This document shows positions 54,012 through 63,011 of a DNA stretch of 64,000 bases, piece after piece. The position numbers and the translations under genes are program-made. Each line of letters starts with the position of its first letter. Within the stretch, counting starts at the first letter, position 1. The stretch is from Thiocapsa marina 5811 (GTDB lineage: Bacteria; Pseudomonadota; Gammaproteobacteria; Chromatiales; Chromatiaceae): the NCBI RefSeq assembly GCF_000223985.1, contig NZ_AFWV01000012.1:162074-226073 (forward strand), written 5' to 3'. Below the pieces are notes generated by a model. It worked only from the letters and a program-made list of their open reading frames with translations. It was not told the origin of the DNA and did no database searches.

Positions 54012-54629
54012 ATGCAAGAAGGCGCAAAGAAGCGGTTGGTCGGGGCGATCGTCATCGTCTCGCTGGCGGTGATCTTCGTTCCGATGTTGTTCGAGGAGGA
54101 GTCCATGACGGCGTTGCCGCCGTTGCCCTCGGTCGTCCCGGAGGAGCCGCTCGTCGATGAGCGATTCAGAGCGGAATCATTCCTGACACCTGCGGATTCG
54201 GGCGTCGGCGGGTTTGCGCAAGAGGCATGGGTCGAGCCAGGCGGCTCGGACGTTCCCGGCGAGGAGGTCGCGGAGCCTGTTTACGAGTCACCCGCCGGGG
54301 AGCCGGTGGCCGATTCGGAAGACGTGCTGCCGCCCGCGCCGCCGGCGGAGGAGGCTATCCCCATTGCGCCTCCTCCGATGGCGCGGGACGACGGCATGCC
54401 GTCCTATGTCACCCAGGTCGCGAGCTTGGGGACCGCGGCAAGCGCTCAGGAATTGGCCGCGAAGCTCCAGGGCGAGGGTTATTCCGCCTTCGTCGAGCCC
54501 GCCGAGGTCGGGGGGCGCACCTACTACCGCGTGCGTGTCGGCCCGGAGGTCGATCGTGCGCGTGCCGACAAAACGGCCGCGGAGCTCGGCCGCAAATACA
54601 AGGGCCCGTTCGTGCAGCGCTATCCCTGA
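54012..54629 (+). CDS. dedD: SPOR-domain cell-division protein, DedD-like
   Basis: A 205-residue protein starting MQEGAKKRLVGAIVIVSLAVIFVPMLF, the typical DedD N-terminal cytoplasmic patch and transmembrane helix. An acidic, Pro-rich periplasmic linker follows. The C-terminal SPOR domain (about 128-204) reads MPSYVTQVASLGTAASAQELAAKLQGEGYSAFV to RTYYRVRVGPEVDRARADKTAAEL. SPOR domains bind denuded septal peptidoglycan, and DedD supports constriction. Its place before cvpA and purF matches the conserved order. Confidence 0.92.
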   Translation: MQEGAKKRLVGAIVIVSLAVIFVPMLFEEESMTALPPLPSVVPEEPLVDERFRAESFLTPADSGVGGFAQEAWVEPGGSDVPGEEVAEPVYESPAGEPVADSEDVLPPAPPAEEAIPIAPPPMARDDGMPSYVTQVASLGTAASAQELAAKLQGEGYSAFVEPAEVGGRTYYRVRVGPEVDRARADKTAAELGRKYKGPFVQRYP

Positions 54630-54682
54630 GCGTGTGCCGGTTCAAGCCGCCTTTTTCTCAGTGACGGTGCGTCGGAGTGACG

Positions 54683-55174
54683 ATGAATTGGGTCGACTAT
54701 GCCATCCTCGGAGTGATCTTGTTGTCCGCCTTGGTCGGGATCGGGCGAGGCCTGATCCGCGAGGTCCTGTCGCTGGGGGTCTGGATTGCGGCGATTCTGA
54801 TCGCCTGGCTGTTTCACCGTGAGGCGGCGGAGCTGCTGGTGCCGTATCTCTCGCAGCCCTCGGTTCGGTTGGCGGCTGCCTTCGTCGGTCTGATCCTGGT
54901 GACCCTCGTGCTCGGCGCCGTCTTGGGTGCCGTCCTGACGGCCCTGATCGAGACGACGGGGCTCGGCGTCGTCGATCGCGTCCTCGGCTTGTTTTTCGGG
55001 GCCGCCCGCGGCGTCGTGATTGTCGCCATGGCCGTCTTTCTGGCGTCCTTCACGCCCATGCCGGAGGATTCCTGGTGGCAGGAATCACGATTGGTGAGCC
55101 AGTTCCAGGGCGTCGCCGGCTGGTTGATCGGATTCGTGCCGGAAGAGGTGCAGGCGCAGGTCAAGAGCCTTTAG
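54683..55174 (+). CDS. cvpA: CvpA family membrane protein
   Basis: A 163-residue inner-membrane protein from ATG 54683 (GGAG six bases upstream). It starts MNWVDYAILGVILLSALVGIGRGLIREVLSLGVWIAAILIAW, the CvpA signature, and has four hydrophobic segments. CvpA is needed for colicin V production and envelope robustness in E. coli and lies beside purF in many gammaproteobacteria, as here. A 184-base gap separates it from purF. Confidence 0.95.
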   Translation: MNWVDYAILGVILLSALVGIGRGLIREVLSLGVWIAAILIAWLFHREAAELLVPYLSQPSVRLAAAFVGLILVTLVLGAVLGAVLTALIETTGLGVVDRVLGLFFGAARGVVIVAMAVFLASFTPMPEDSWWQESRLVSQFQGVAGWLIGFVPEEVQAQVKSL

Positions 55175-55358
55175 GTCTCGCGCGTCGCCGGTCGGCTTTT
55201 CCTTGCGGGCGACATCGGGAGACGGGTTCGGCGCAGGCCGACCGAACGCCGCGTCGGCGTTCCATGTTGTCCGGGGCCAAGCGCGCGGGGTATAGTTCCC
55301 CGTTCCCATTCAGCAGCATCCGTCTCGGTCTCCGGGGCTGGGAGCGGGCGAGGAAGTC

Positions 55359-56873
55359 ATGTGCGGCATCGTCGGCATTGTCGGAAAAAGTCCAGTCAAC
55401 CAAGCGCTCTACGATTCGCTGCTCGTGCTCCAACATCGGGGACAGGATGCCGCGGGTATCGTCACCTGTCAGGGCGATAAGCTCCATTTACGCAAGGACA
55501 ACGGGCTGGCGCGGGATGTCTTTCGTACGCGCCACATGATCCAGTTGGGCGGCAACATGGGCGTCGGACATGTCCGCTATCCCACCGCCGGCGCGGCCAG
55601 CTCGGCCGAGGCTCAGCCCTTCTACGTCAACTCGCCCTACGGCATCGTGCTTGCCCACAACGGCAACCTCACCAATGCCGAAGACCTCAAGCGCGACCTC
55701 TTCGTCGAGGATCTCCGCCATCTCAACACCGAGTCGGATTCCGAGATCCTGCTCAACGTGTTTGCCCATGAGCTCCAACTCCAGGGCAAGCTGCGGATCG
55801 ACGAGCAGGATGTCTTCCGCGCGGTCGCCGGCGTGCATCGACGTTGCCGCGGCGGTTATGCGGCCGTCGCGATGATCCCGGGATTCGGGGTCTTCGGTTT
55901 TCGCGATCCGCACGGCATTCGGCCTTTGGTCTACGGTCGGCGCGAGACCGATCTGGGCACCGAGTACATGATCGCGTCCGAGAGCGTGGCGCTCGATACC
56001 ATCGGTTTTAGCCTGATCGCGGATGTCGCGCCGGGCGAAGCTGTCTTCATCAGCGTCGACGGGCAGATTCACACCCGCCAATGCGCCGCGCAACCGATTC
56101 TCTCGCCCTGCATCTTCGAGTTCGTCTACTTCGCCCGGCCGGACTCCATCATCGACAACATCTCGGTGCACAAGGCGCGCTCGCGCATGGGCAAGAAGCT
56201 TGCCGCCAAGATCAAGCGCGAGTGGTCCAATCACGACATCGACGTCGTGATCCCGATCCCGGATACCAGCCGCACCGCTGCACTCCAACTGGCCAATCAG
56301 CTCGGCGTGCCGTACTCGGAAGGTTTCATCAAGAATCGCTACATCGGGCGGACCTTCATCATGCCCGGCCAGCAGGTCCGCAAGAAGTCGGTGCGTCAGA
56401 AGCTCAACGCCATCGATCTTGAGTTCCGTAAGAAGAACGTCCTCTTGGTCGACGACTCCATCGTGCGCGGGACGACCTCGCAGCAGATCATTCAGATGGC
56501 GCGCGATGCCGGCGCGCATCGGGTCTATTTCGCCTCCGCGGCGCCGCCGGTGCGGTTCCCCAACGTCTACGGGATCGACATGCCCGCGGCCAGCGAGCTC
56601 ATCGCCCACGGTCGTACAGAGGACGAGGTTGCACGGGAGCTGGGCGCGGATCGACTCATTTTTCAAGAGCTCGGCGATCTGATCGACGCGGTTCAGAAGA
56701 AGGGCAAGAGCCATGTGGACCGCTTCGACACCTCCGTCTTCGACGGCCTCTACGTGACCGGAGACGTCACCCCGGAATATCTTCAGGCGCTCGAGGCCAA
56801 TCGGAACGACGGCGCCAAGACCGCCTACGGCTCTTTCAGCGAGAACGTCATTGACCTCTACAACTCCGCCTGA
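55359..56873 (+). CDS. purF: Amidophosphoribosyltransferase
   Basis: A 504-residue enzyme with the N-terminal nucleophile Cys2 (MCGIVGIVG) and the class II glutaminase motifs [11 protein letters not shown] and [11 protein letters not shown]. The phosphoribosyltransferase domain follows, with the PRPP loop [17 protein letters not shown]. It makes phosphoribosylamine, the first step of purine synthesis. Length and sequence are of the E. coli type. Its last 23 bases overlap the metZ frame. Confidence 0.97.
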   Translation: MCGIVGIVGKSPVNQALYDSLLVLQHRGQDAAGIVTCQGDKLHLRKDNGLARDVFRTRHMIQLGGNMGVGHVRYPTAGAASSAEAQPFYVNSPYGIVLAHNGNLTNAEDLKRDLFVEDLRHLNTESDSEILLNVFAHELQLQGKLRIDEQDVFRAVAGVHRRCRGGYAAVAMIPGFGVFGFRDPHGIRPLVYGRRETDLGTEYMIASESVALDTIGFSLIADVAPGEAVFISVDGQIHTRQCAAQPILSPCIFEFVYFARPDSIIDNISVHKARSRMGKKLAAKIKREWSNHDIDVVIPIPDTSRTAALQLANQLGVPYSEGFIKNRYIGRTFIMPGQQVRKKSVRQKLNAIDLEFRKKNVLLVDDSIVRGTTSQQIIQMARDAGAHRVYFASAAPPVRFPNVYGIDMPAASELIAHGRTEDEVARELGADRLIFQELGDLIDAVQKKGKSHVDRFDTSVFDGLYVTGDVTPEYLQALEANRNDGAKTAYGSFSENVIDLYNSA

Positions 56874-58104
56874 CGGGCGAGCGAGCGCGCACGAGCAGAC
56901 TGCAACGCGGTCTGCGGCTGCGCCCGGGTTCGCGACACGCGCCGTACGTACCGGCCATCACCGAACCCCGGAAGGCGAGCACGGCGAGCCGATCTTCACG
57001 ACATCCAGCTTCGTCTTCGAAAGCGCCGCCGAGGCCGCCGCGCGTTTTTCGGGCGATCAAGCGGGCAACATCTATTCGCGTTTCACGAACCCGACGGTCT
57101 CGGCCTTCGAGGAACGTCTGGCCAGCCTCGAAGGCGGCGAACGCTGCGTGGCGACCGCCTCCGGGATGTCCGCCATCCTGGCCGTGTGCATGGGTCTGCT
57201 GGAGGCGGGGGACCACATCGTCGCCTCGCGCAGCCTGTTCGGCAGCACGACGCTCCTCTTCAATAAATACCTCTCGCGGTTCGGCATCGCGACCAGCTAT
57301 GTGCCGCTCGGAGACCCGGGGGCATGGGACGCGGCGATTCGCCCCGAGACCCGGCTTCTATTCTGCGAGACGCCGTCCAATCCCTTGACCGAGATGGTCG
57401 ACATCCGCGGTTTGGCGGAGGTTGCACATCGCCGAGGCTGTCTCCTGGCGGTCGACAATTGCTTCTGCACCCCGGCCCTGCAACGCCCGCTCGAGCTCGG
57501 CGCCGACCTGGTGATCCACTCCGCCACCAAGTACTTGGACGGGCAGGGGCGTTGCGTCGGCGGCGCCGTCGTCGGCGATCGCAAGCTGGTCGGCGAGGGT
57601 GTCTTCGGCGTGTTGAGAACGGCCGGCCCGACCATGAGCCCCTTCAACGCCTGGGTCTTTCTCAAAGGGCTCGAGACGCTTGAGCTGCGGATGCTCGCGC
57701 ATTCGCGATCCGCGGCCACACTCGCCGAATGGCTCCTCGCGCAGCCGGGCATCGAGCGGGTCTATTATCCCGGACTCTCGGATCACCCCCAGCACCATCT
57801 GGTCGGTTCCCAGCAGCGCACCGGCGGCGGCATCGTCGCCTTCGACGTGCGCGGCGGTCGCGACGCTACCTGGCACCTGATCGACTCGACCCGCCTGCTG
57901 TCCATTACCGCCAATCTCGGCGATGTAAAGACCACCATTATCCATCCGGCGACGACCACCCACGGCCGCCTGACCCCGGAAGAGCGCGCAGCCGTCGGGA
58001 TCGGCGAGTGCCTCGTGCGTATCGCAGTCGGCTTGGAAGACATCGCCGACATCCAGTCCGATTTAGCGCCAGGTCTAGAATCCCTACCCCGTAGGGTGCG
58101 GTGA
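56851..58104 (+). CDS. metZ: O-succinylhomoserine sulfhydrylase
   Basis: About 417 residues of Cys/Met-metabolism PLP enzyme. [102 protein letters not shown] (PLP lysine) and [21 protein letters not shown] [10 protein letters not shown] match MetZ. It makes homocysteine from O-succinylhomoserine and sulfide. The only plausible start is TTG 56851 inside purF. The last residues (PRRVR) and stop codon are encoded by the first bases of a 137-bp repeat, so the natural C-terminus may have been altered. Confidence 0.92.
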   Translation: MTSTTPPDGRASAHEQTATRSAAAPGFATRAVRTGHHRTPEGEHGEPIFTTSSFVFESAAEAAARFSGDQAGNIYSRFTNPTVSAFEERLASLEGGERCVATASGMSAILAVCMGLLEAGDHIVASRSLFGSTTLLFNKYLSRFGIATSYVPLGDPGAWDAAIRPETRLLFCETPSNPLTEMVDIRGLAEVAHRRGCLLAVDNCFCTPALQRPLELGADLVIHSATKYLDGQGRCVGGAVVGDRKLVGEGVFGVLRTAGPTMSPFNAWVFLKGLETLELRMLAHSRSAATLAEWLLAQPGIERVYYPGLSDHPQHHLVGSQQRTGGGIVAFDVRGGRDATWHLIDSTRLLSITANLGDVKTTIIHPATTTHGRLTPEERAAVGIGECLVRIAVGLEDIADIQSDLAPGLESLPRRVR

Positions 58105-58227
58105 GCGCAGCGAACCGCACCGACCCCCGCCGACACCGCCGCACCGCCCAAAACCGCCCCCTCCGGTGCGGTTCGCTACGCTCACCACACCCTACAGCCC
58201 CCCCACCGCCGCCGAAGACCCAACCCC
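58091..58227. repeat. 137-bp palindromic repeat, first tandem copy
   Basis: Starts GTAGGGTGCGGTGAGCGCAG and ends CCAACCCC. Arms 58091-58121 and 58165-58194 are largely complementary. A second copy begins at 58228 and was split by the IS1595-family element; its remainder is 59901 to about 60037. Copy one supplies the metZ stop codon. Confidence 0.75.
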
Positions 58228-58352
58228 GTAGGGTGCGGCATTATGTAGCAAGCGCACATGAATTTCGCATCAACAACTTAGGGCGCAGGCTCACGTTTTG
58301 AGCCACCCCCGGGAGCACACTGGCACGATCGATCCAGCCCCCGGAGCATGCG

Positions 58353-59378
58353 ATGTCCCAGCACTTCCTCTTGTCGGCCGCCGCCCGGACGCTTTCCGTG
58401 CGCGAAGTGTTCGCGATGAGCGACGCGCAAGCCTTCGAGCGCTTCCGCGCGATGCGCTGGGGTCCGGAGGGCGAAGCGGTGTGTCCGGCCTGCGGTGTCG
58501 CGGAGCAGCCCTGGTTCCTGCCGAGCCGCCGGCAGTGGCGTTGCCGCGCCTGCGGGCACACCTTCTCGGTGACCTCGGGGACGATTTTTGCTCACCACAA
58601 GTTGCCGTTGCAGGTCTATCTCGGCGCCATCGCGATCTACAGCAATGCTGCGAAGGGGCTGTCGGCACTGCAACTGAGCCGTGACCTGGACGTGCAGTAC
58701 AAAAGCGCCTTCGTCATGATGCACAAGATCCGCGAGAGTCTCATGGTGCAGCGCGACGAGACCGCGCTGAGCGGGCAGGTGCAGCTCGACGGGGCCTATA
58801 CGAACGGCTCGGTCCGCCCCGAGAACCGGGCCGAGGATCGCGTGGATCGGCGCCTCGCCGAGAACCAAAACCCGGACAAGCGCTGTGTGCTGGTGATGCG
58901 CGAGACCCACCCGGCGGACGATCCGCTCGGGCAGGTCGGCGGCAAGCGCACGCTCACCTTCATCATCGGGCGGGAGAACCAGACCGACGTCGGCGCGCTG
59001 GCGGCGCGCTTCATCGCCCCCGGGGCCACGCTCTCAGCCGATGAGTCCGATGCCTACGATCTGCTGCACGGGCGCTATGTCATGCGTCGGGTCAACCATC
59101 AACACGCCTACCGCGCCGCGGACGGGACGACCGACAATCAGGCCGAATCGTATTTCTCGCGGTTTCGGCGCATGCAGATCGGCCAACACCACAAGTTCGG
59201 CTTGTCCCACCTCGCGCGCTACGCCAACGAAGCCGCCTACCGAGAAGACACCCGGCGCTGGTCCAACGGGGCCATCTTCGAGGACACCCTCGCCAAATGT
59301 CCCCGCACCCGCCCGCATCGGGACTGGTGCCGTGACTGGCAGGGCAATACCGCCCGCCCGGAGCTGCTGGCCGCCTGA
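58353..59378 (+). CDS. IS1595-family transposase (ISXO2-like)
   Basis: A 341-residue transposase. An N-terminal zinc ribbon (CPACGVAEQPWFLPSRRQWRCRACGHTFSVTSGTIF, about 44-80) precedes a helical region and the DDE-type catalytic domain: LDGAYTNGS (first Asp), SADESDAYDLL (second Asp) and NQAESYFSRFRRMQ (third acidic residue region). The G-H-T-F-S-V-T-S-G-T-I-F motif is typical of the IS1595/ISXO2 group. No frameshift is visible, so it is probably functional. It ends 5 bases before the convergent passenger gene. Confidence 0.93.
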   Translation: MSQHFLLSAAARTLSVREVFAMSDAQAFERFRAMRWGPEGEAVCPACGVAEQPWFLPSRRQWRCRACGHTFSVTSGTIFAHHKLPLQVYLGAIAIYSNAAKGLSALQLSRDLDVQYKSAFVMMHKIRESLMVQRDETALSGQVQLDGAYTNGSVRPENRAEDRVDRRLAENQNPDKRCVLVMRETHPADDPLGQVGGKRTLTFIIGRENQTDVGALAARFIAPGATLSADESDAYDLLHGRYVMRRVNHQHAYRAADGTTDNQAESYFSRFRRMQIGQHHKFGLSHLARYANEAAYREDTRRWSNGAIFEDTLAKCPRTRPHRDWCRDWQGNTARPELLAA

Positions 59379-59383
59379 GCGGC

Positions 59384-59815
59384 TCAACCACGCGTCCAGA
59401 CCTGCGTCTGCCCGTCCAGCGCCACAACCCGCGCCGCGCCCTTGGCCGCGAGGCGGCGCAGCACCGCCTGGACCGTCTTCTGCACGCCCGCGCGCACCTC
59501 GGGATCCTCGGGGAGCGCCTTGCGCGCGGCCACCAGCTGCATCACCGCGCGCGCCGACAACGGCTCGAGCGCATCGCGCAAGGCCTCCAGGACCAGACGC
59601 TGGCATTCGCCCGAGGCGAACCACTGTTGCCGGTGGCGTGGCCCCTTCGACTGAACGGCGCCGACGTCGTAGTCCGGATCGAACAGACGAGTCGTGGCGT
59701 CCAGGTGGGTCAATTCCTCCGCCAGCCGCTGCAATTCACGACGACACTGCTCCACGTGCCCGGCCAGCTCGCCCCGCTTCGCGACCAACCCGCCCAGGAC
59801 CTGCGTATCGGACAT
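59384..59815 (-). CDS. IS1595 passenger protein of unknown function
   Basis: A 143-residue protein from ATG 59815, inside the insertion sequence and convergent with its transposase. The N-terminal half (KRGELAGHVEQCRRELQRLAEELTHLDATTRLFDPDYDV) is a predicted coiled coil. The C-terminal half (CQRLVLEALRDALEPLSARAVMQLVAARKALPE, then VQKTVQAVLRRLAAKGAARVVALDGQTQVW) looks like a winged helix. A DNA-binding regulatory or accessory role is plausible, but I do not know of a demonstrated function. Confidence 0.75.
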   Translation of the reverse strand: MSDTQVLGGLVAKRGELAGHVEQCRRELQRLAEELTHLDATTRLFDPDYDVGAVQSKGPRHRQQWFASGECQRLVLEALRDALEPLSARAVMQLVAARKALPEDPEVRAGVQKTVQAVLRRLAAKGAARVVALDGQTQVWTRG

Positions 59816-60037
59816 GATGCCAACTCCTCTGCCTAAGATTGAGGGTCGGATTCTCGCCCGGCGGCCGGGTCCGGTCATGTGCGCTTGCTACATAATGCCG
59901 GTAGGGTGCGGTGAGCGCAGCGAACCGCACCGGCCCCGCCGACACCGCCGCACCGCCCAAAACCGCCCCCTCCGGAGCGGCTCCTCCCTCACCACACCCG
60001 ACAGTCTCCCCACCGCCGCCGAAGACCCTACCCCCCC

Positions 60038-60253
60038 CAGGTGTCAGGATAGATGTCGCCTCCCTTTGGGAGGATGTGTGGGAGGATGGGGCATCACCGA
60101 CCCGGGGCTTTGCGCCCTCCGGGGTCAGCCGGGAAGGAGCCCGTAGGGCGACTGAACGGCTGACCCCGGAGGGCGCGACGCAAGCGCCCCGAGGCATGAC
60201 AAGGCGACCGACATGACGACCTATTCGAGTGAGCTGAAAGACAGCATCCTGAC
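60038..60253 (+). mobile_element. Left remnant of an insertion sequence interrupted by the IS21-family element
   Basis: After the second 137-bp repeat copy comes a new end (CAGGTGTCAGGATAGATGTC) leading through a GC-rich leader to an ATG at 60213. The sequence is cut at 60254, where the IS21-type element begins. The rest of this IS is not seen in the window. Confidence 0.6.
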
Positions 60254-60278
60254 TGTTACCGCCGACGTCATTCTGTAG
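60213..60278 (+). pseudogene. Truncated IS3-like transposase orfA start
   Basis: ATG 60213 opens MTTYSSELKDSIL, the start expected of an IS3-type OrfA helix-turn-helix protein, then the frame runs into the IS21 terminus and stops at TAG 60276-60278 after 21 codons. It is clearly broken by the insertion. Confidence 0.6.
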
Positions 60279-60352
60279 CCAAACAGCCGATTTGAAATTG
60301 TGGCGGGCAAATGAGGCGCCGTCGCCCTGCGGAGGGGAACGGCGCGCTGTGC

Positions 60353-61114
60353 TTAGGACTCGATGCGGTCCTTCATGCGATAGCTCTGGCCTTCGATCAC
60401 GATCGTCTCGGCATGGTGCAGGAGGCGATCGAGGAGTGCCGAGGTGAGGGTGGCATCGTTGTTGAAGATCTCCGCCCAGTGTTTGTACACCCGATTGGAG
60501 GTGATGACGGTCGCGCCATGCTCGTAGCGCTGGCTGATGATCTGAAACAGCAGATCGGCGCCGGTTTTGTCGATCGGCAGATAGCCGAGTTCGTCAAGAA
60601 TGAGCAGGGCCGGCTTGCGGTAGCTGTCGAGGCCCTGCTTCAGGCGCCCGCCGCGTTGTGCGGCGGCGAGCGTGTTGATGACCTCCACGGCGGTGGCGAA
60701 GCGCACGCTATGGCCCTTCAGGCAGGCGGCATAGCCGAGCGCGGTGGCCAGATGAGTCTTACCGAGGCCGACGGTGCCGAGGATGATCACATTGTGTTGG
60801 TCGGCGACGAACTGCAGGCGGAAGAGGTTTTGCACCTGCAGGCGATTGATCGCCTTCGGCCAGCTCCACTGGAACTGCTCCAGGGTCTTGATGACCGGGA
60901 AGCGTGCCTGGTGGATACGCCGTTGCACGCTGCGCTCGCGACGCAGGGCCGCCTCGCCCGCGGCCAGGCGGGCCAGATAGGCGACATGATCCCAGTGCGC
61001 CTGCGCCGCCTCCCCGGCCAGCGGCGCATGGTGCTCCAGCATGAAGGGCAGCTTCAGATACGCCAGCTGTTCGCTCAACGGCTCGGCGCTCGGGGTTGTC
61101 GTGGTGGTGTTCAT
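60353..61114 (-). CDS. istB: IS21-family helper ATPase IstB
   Basis: A 253-residue AAA+ ATPase of the DnaC/IstB type. Walker A is LGTVGLGKTHLATALGYAA, Walker B is LLILDELGYLPIDKTGADLLFQIISQRYEHG, and sensor motifs include VITSNRVYKHWAEIFNNDATLTSALLDRLLHHAETIVIEGQSYRMKD. It assists IstA in target capture. The start overlaps the istA stop by ATGA, the classical IS21 arrangement. Confidence 0.95.
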   Translation of the reverse strand: MNTTTTTPSAEPLSEQLAYLKLPFMLEHHAPLAGEAAQAHWDHVAYLARLAAGEAALRRERSVQRRIHQARFPVIKTLEQFQWSWPKAINRLQVQNLFRLQFVADQHNVIILGTVGLGKTHLATALGYAACLKGHSVRFATAVEVINTLAAAQRGGRLKQGLDSYRKPALLILDELGYLPIDKTGADLLFQIISQRYEHGATVITSNRVYKHWAEIFNNDATLTSALLDRLLHHAETIVIEGQSYRMKDRIES

Positions 61115-62601
61115 GGCCTCTCCTCGGCGGTCTGCGCCTGCGCTTGGTACAGGCTCAAATCCGGCGCCGGCATGTCCAACTCCAGCAGATCGGCGCGGCG
61201 GGTCAGCTGCAACGCCGTCGGCTCGGGCAACAGGCGCGTGCGACTCTCCAGCACATTGGCGATGTACTCGCAGCTGAACGCCTGATAGTCGAAGGCATCG
61301 GCCATCGCACGCGCGGTGGCCTCCACGCCGTAGATCTCGCTCAGCGCCACGATCTTCTGCACGTGATGGGCACCATTGAGGCGACGCTCGACCAGCGCCG
61401 TGTAGTACGCCTCGGCTCGGGGTGAGAGGGACAAGAACCGCCCGAGCAGCTTCTGCTCGCGGGCATTGCGGCGTTGCTCGAGCAAGGCCTTCGGGTGATC
61501 CGGCAGCTCGAAATCTTGGTGCCGATCCCAACAGCGGGGGTGACGGGCGATGAGCGCCTGCCCGTCATAGATGCACAGCCGATCCGGATACACCTTCAAC
61601 GCCAACAACCGCCCGGCGTACTCGGCCGGCACCGAGTAGCGGTTGGTGTCCCAACGGATGCGAAAGCTCGGCGAGGCGCGCACCGCCACCACGTTGGCCA
61701 CGTCATAGGGCTGATCCGGTCCCGCGCGCAGCGCCGAGCGCTCCTCGGCAAAGCGATCCACCGGGCGCCGGTGCGTCTCGCCATGCACGCGCACGTTGGC
61801 GATGCTGTCCATCCACACCCGTGCGGCCGGATTCAGGGCACTGAAGTCGGAGATGTCCAACCCATTGAGGAAGTTCTTTTTGACGTAACCGACACCCGAC
61901 TCCACGCGCCCCTTCTCGTTGCCCTTGCCCGGGTTGCAGGCAACGATGCGAAAGCCGCAGTGCCGGGCGAAGTCCAGATAGCGCGGATTAAACACCGGCG
62001 CCTCGCCGCTGCTGCGCCGCAGCACGGCGGATTTCAGATTGTCCACCATGACCTTTTCCGGCACGCGGTTGCCGAAAAAGGCGAAGGCGTTCTGATGGCA
62101 AGCGAGGAACTGCTCCATGCTCTGGCTCAGGGTGAACTCGACATAGAGCATGCGGCTGTAGCAGAGCACCATCACGAACAGCGACAGGCGCCGGCGCGTC
62201 TCGCCCACCGTTACCGCATCCCACGAGCCCCAGTCGACCTGGGCGCATTCGCCGGGGCCAAACGACAAGGTCAGAAACGCCGGTGTCCGCGGTGGGCGTA
62301 CCTGGCGCACGTAGTCCTTGACGATGCTGATGCCGCCGCCGTAGCCCTGCTCATCGCGCAGGCGCTGAAACACCTGCTGGGCACTGTAGCGGTGCGCCTC
62401 CAGCCAACGGCGGATGGTCGGTTTGTGCGCGTCGAGCTTGCTCGCCCGCGCGGTTGCCTGACGCGGGCGAAAGCGCGGCTCGGCTAACCACATGGCCACC
62501 GTGCGCGGGTCCAGGTGCAAGGCCTCGGCGATCTGCGCCGCGTTCAGGCCGCGCTGGTTGTGATGGTCATGGATGGCGCAGTAGGTCTGGTAGTCGATCA
62601 T
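61111..62601 (-). CDS. istA: IS21-family transposase IstA
   Basis: A 496-residue transposase from ATG 62601. An N-terminal helix-turn-helix (YQTYCAIHDHHNQRGLNAAQIAEALHLDPRTVAMWL) precedes the DDE core: AQVDWGSWDAV (first Asp), EKVMVDNLKSAVLRR (second Asp) and GNEKGRVESGVGYVKKNFL (Glu). The C-terminal domain contacts DNA ends and IstB. No disruption is seen. It overlaps the upstream passenger gene by 4 bases and istB by 4 bases, so all are co-translated. Confidence 0.95.
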   Translation of the reverse strand: MIDYQTYCAIHDHHNQRGLNAAQIAEALHLDPRTVAMWLAEPRFRPRQATARASKLDAHKPTIRRWLEAHRYSAQQVFQRLRDEQGYGGGISIVKDYVRQVRPPRTPAFLTLSFGPGECAQVDWGSWDAVTVGETRRRLSLFVMVLCYSRMLYVEFTLSQSMEQFLACHQNAFAFFGNRVPEKVMVDNLKSAVLRRSSGEAPVFNPRYLDFARHCGFRIVACNPGKGNEKGRVESGVGYVKKNFLNGLDISDFSALNPAARVWMDSIANVRVHGETHRRPVDRFAEERSALRAGPDQPYDVANVVAVRASPSFRIRWDTNRYSVPAEYAGRLLALKVYPDRLCIYDGQALIARHPRCWDRHQDFELPDHPKALLEQRRNAREQKLLGRFLSLSPRAEAYYTALVERRLNGAHHVQKIVALSEIYGVEATARAMADAFDYQAFSCEYIANVLESRTRLLPEPTALQLTRRADLLELDMPAPDLSLYQAQAQTAEERP

Positions 62602-63011
62602 GTTCGCCCCTCCATCGTCTGCTGCAGGATCGTGCGCAGTGAGCGCAGCTCGCCGGCGGCACGTGCCGCGGGGCGGGGATGTTGGGCCGGCGGCGTCGGG
62701 GCCGTTGTCGGCGCATCCAGCGACAACACCTGATACAGAGGCGCCTGGAAGGCGACCAAGCCGGCATGCACCAGCCCGGCGCGTGCCGCGCGCACCTGCG
62801 CCTCGGGCCACCCGAGTCGCTCGGCAATGGAGCCGTCGGCATAGAAGCTCAGCCCCTCGGCATCGGCCACCGTGACCAAGAACAGATACAGCGCCAGCGC
62901 CTCGGCCGAGCAGCGGCCGATGTGGCGTTCACGCACCAGGCGTTGGTCGACCCAACTGAACTGACGCGGTACCCGGCGGCGCCGGGCTGGAACCAAGAGG
63001 GTTTTGTGCAT
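62598..63011 (-). CDS. IS21-associated HTH-like passenger protein
   Basis: A 137-residue protein from ATG 63011; ATG 63029 is an alternative. It reads MHKTLLVPARRRRVPRQFSW, then VDQRLVRERHIGRCSAEALALYLFLVTVADAEGLSFYADGSIAERLGWPEAQVRAARAGLVHAGLV, a replication-initiator-like winged-helix pattern, then a Pro-rich tail. It overlaps istA by 4 bases and is part of the same operon. It may regulate transposition. The function is not established. Confidence 0.75.
   Translation of the reverse strand: MHKTLLVPARRRRVPRQFSWVDQRLVRERHIGRCSAEALALYLFLVTVADAEGLSFYADGSIAERLGWPEAQVRAARAGLVHAGLVAFQAPLYQVLSLDAPTTAPTPPAQHPRPAARAAGELRSLRTILQQTMEGRT

Larger units (their letters stand above)
58236..59900 (+). mobile_element. 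IS1595-family insertion sequence, complete
   Basis: A 1665-bp element with perfect 26-bp terminal inverted repeats (58236-58261 and 59875-59900, beginning CGGCATTATGTAGCAAGCGC). It is flanked by the 8-bp direct repeat GTAGGGTG (58228-58235 and 59901-59908), the target duplication size of this family. Inside are a plus-strand transposase and a convergent passenger gene. The intact ends suggest a recent insertion. Confidence 0.93.

Noticed and set aside
53522..54160. 212-residue frame spanning the folC-dedD gap
   Set aside because: It overlaps the ends of both real genes in another frame and is strongly Arg-rich.
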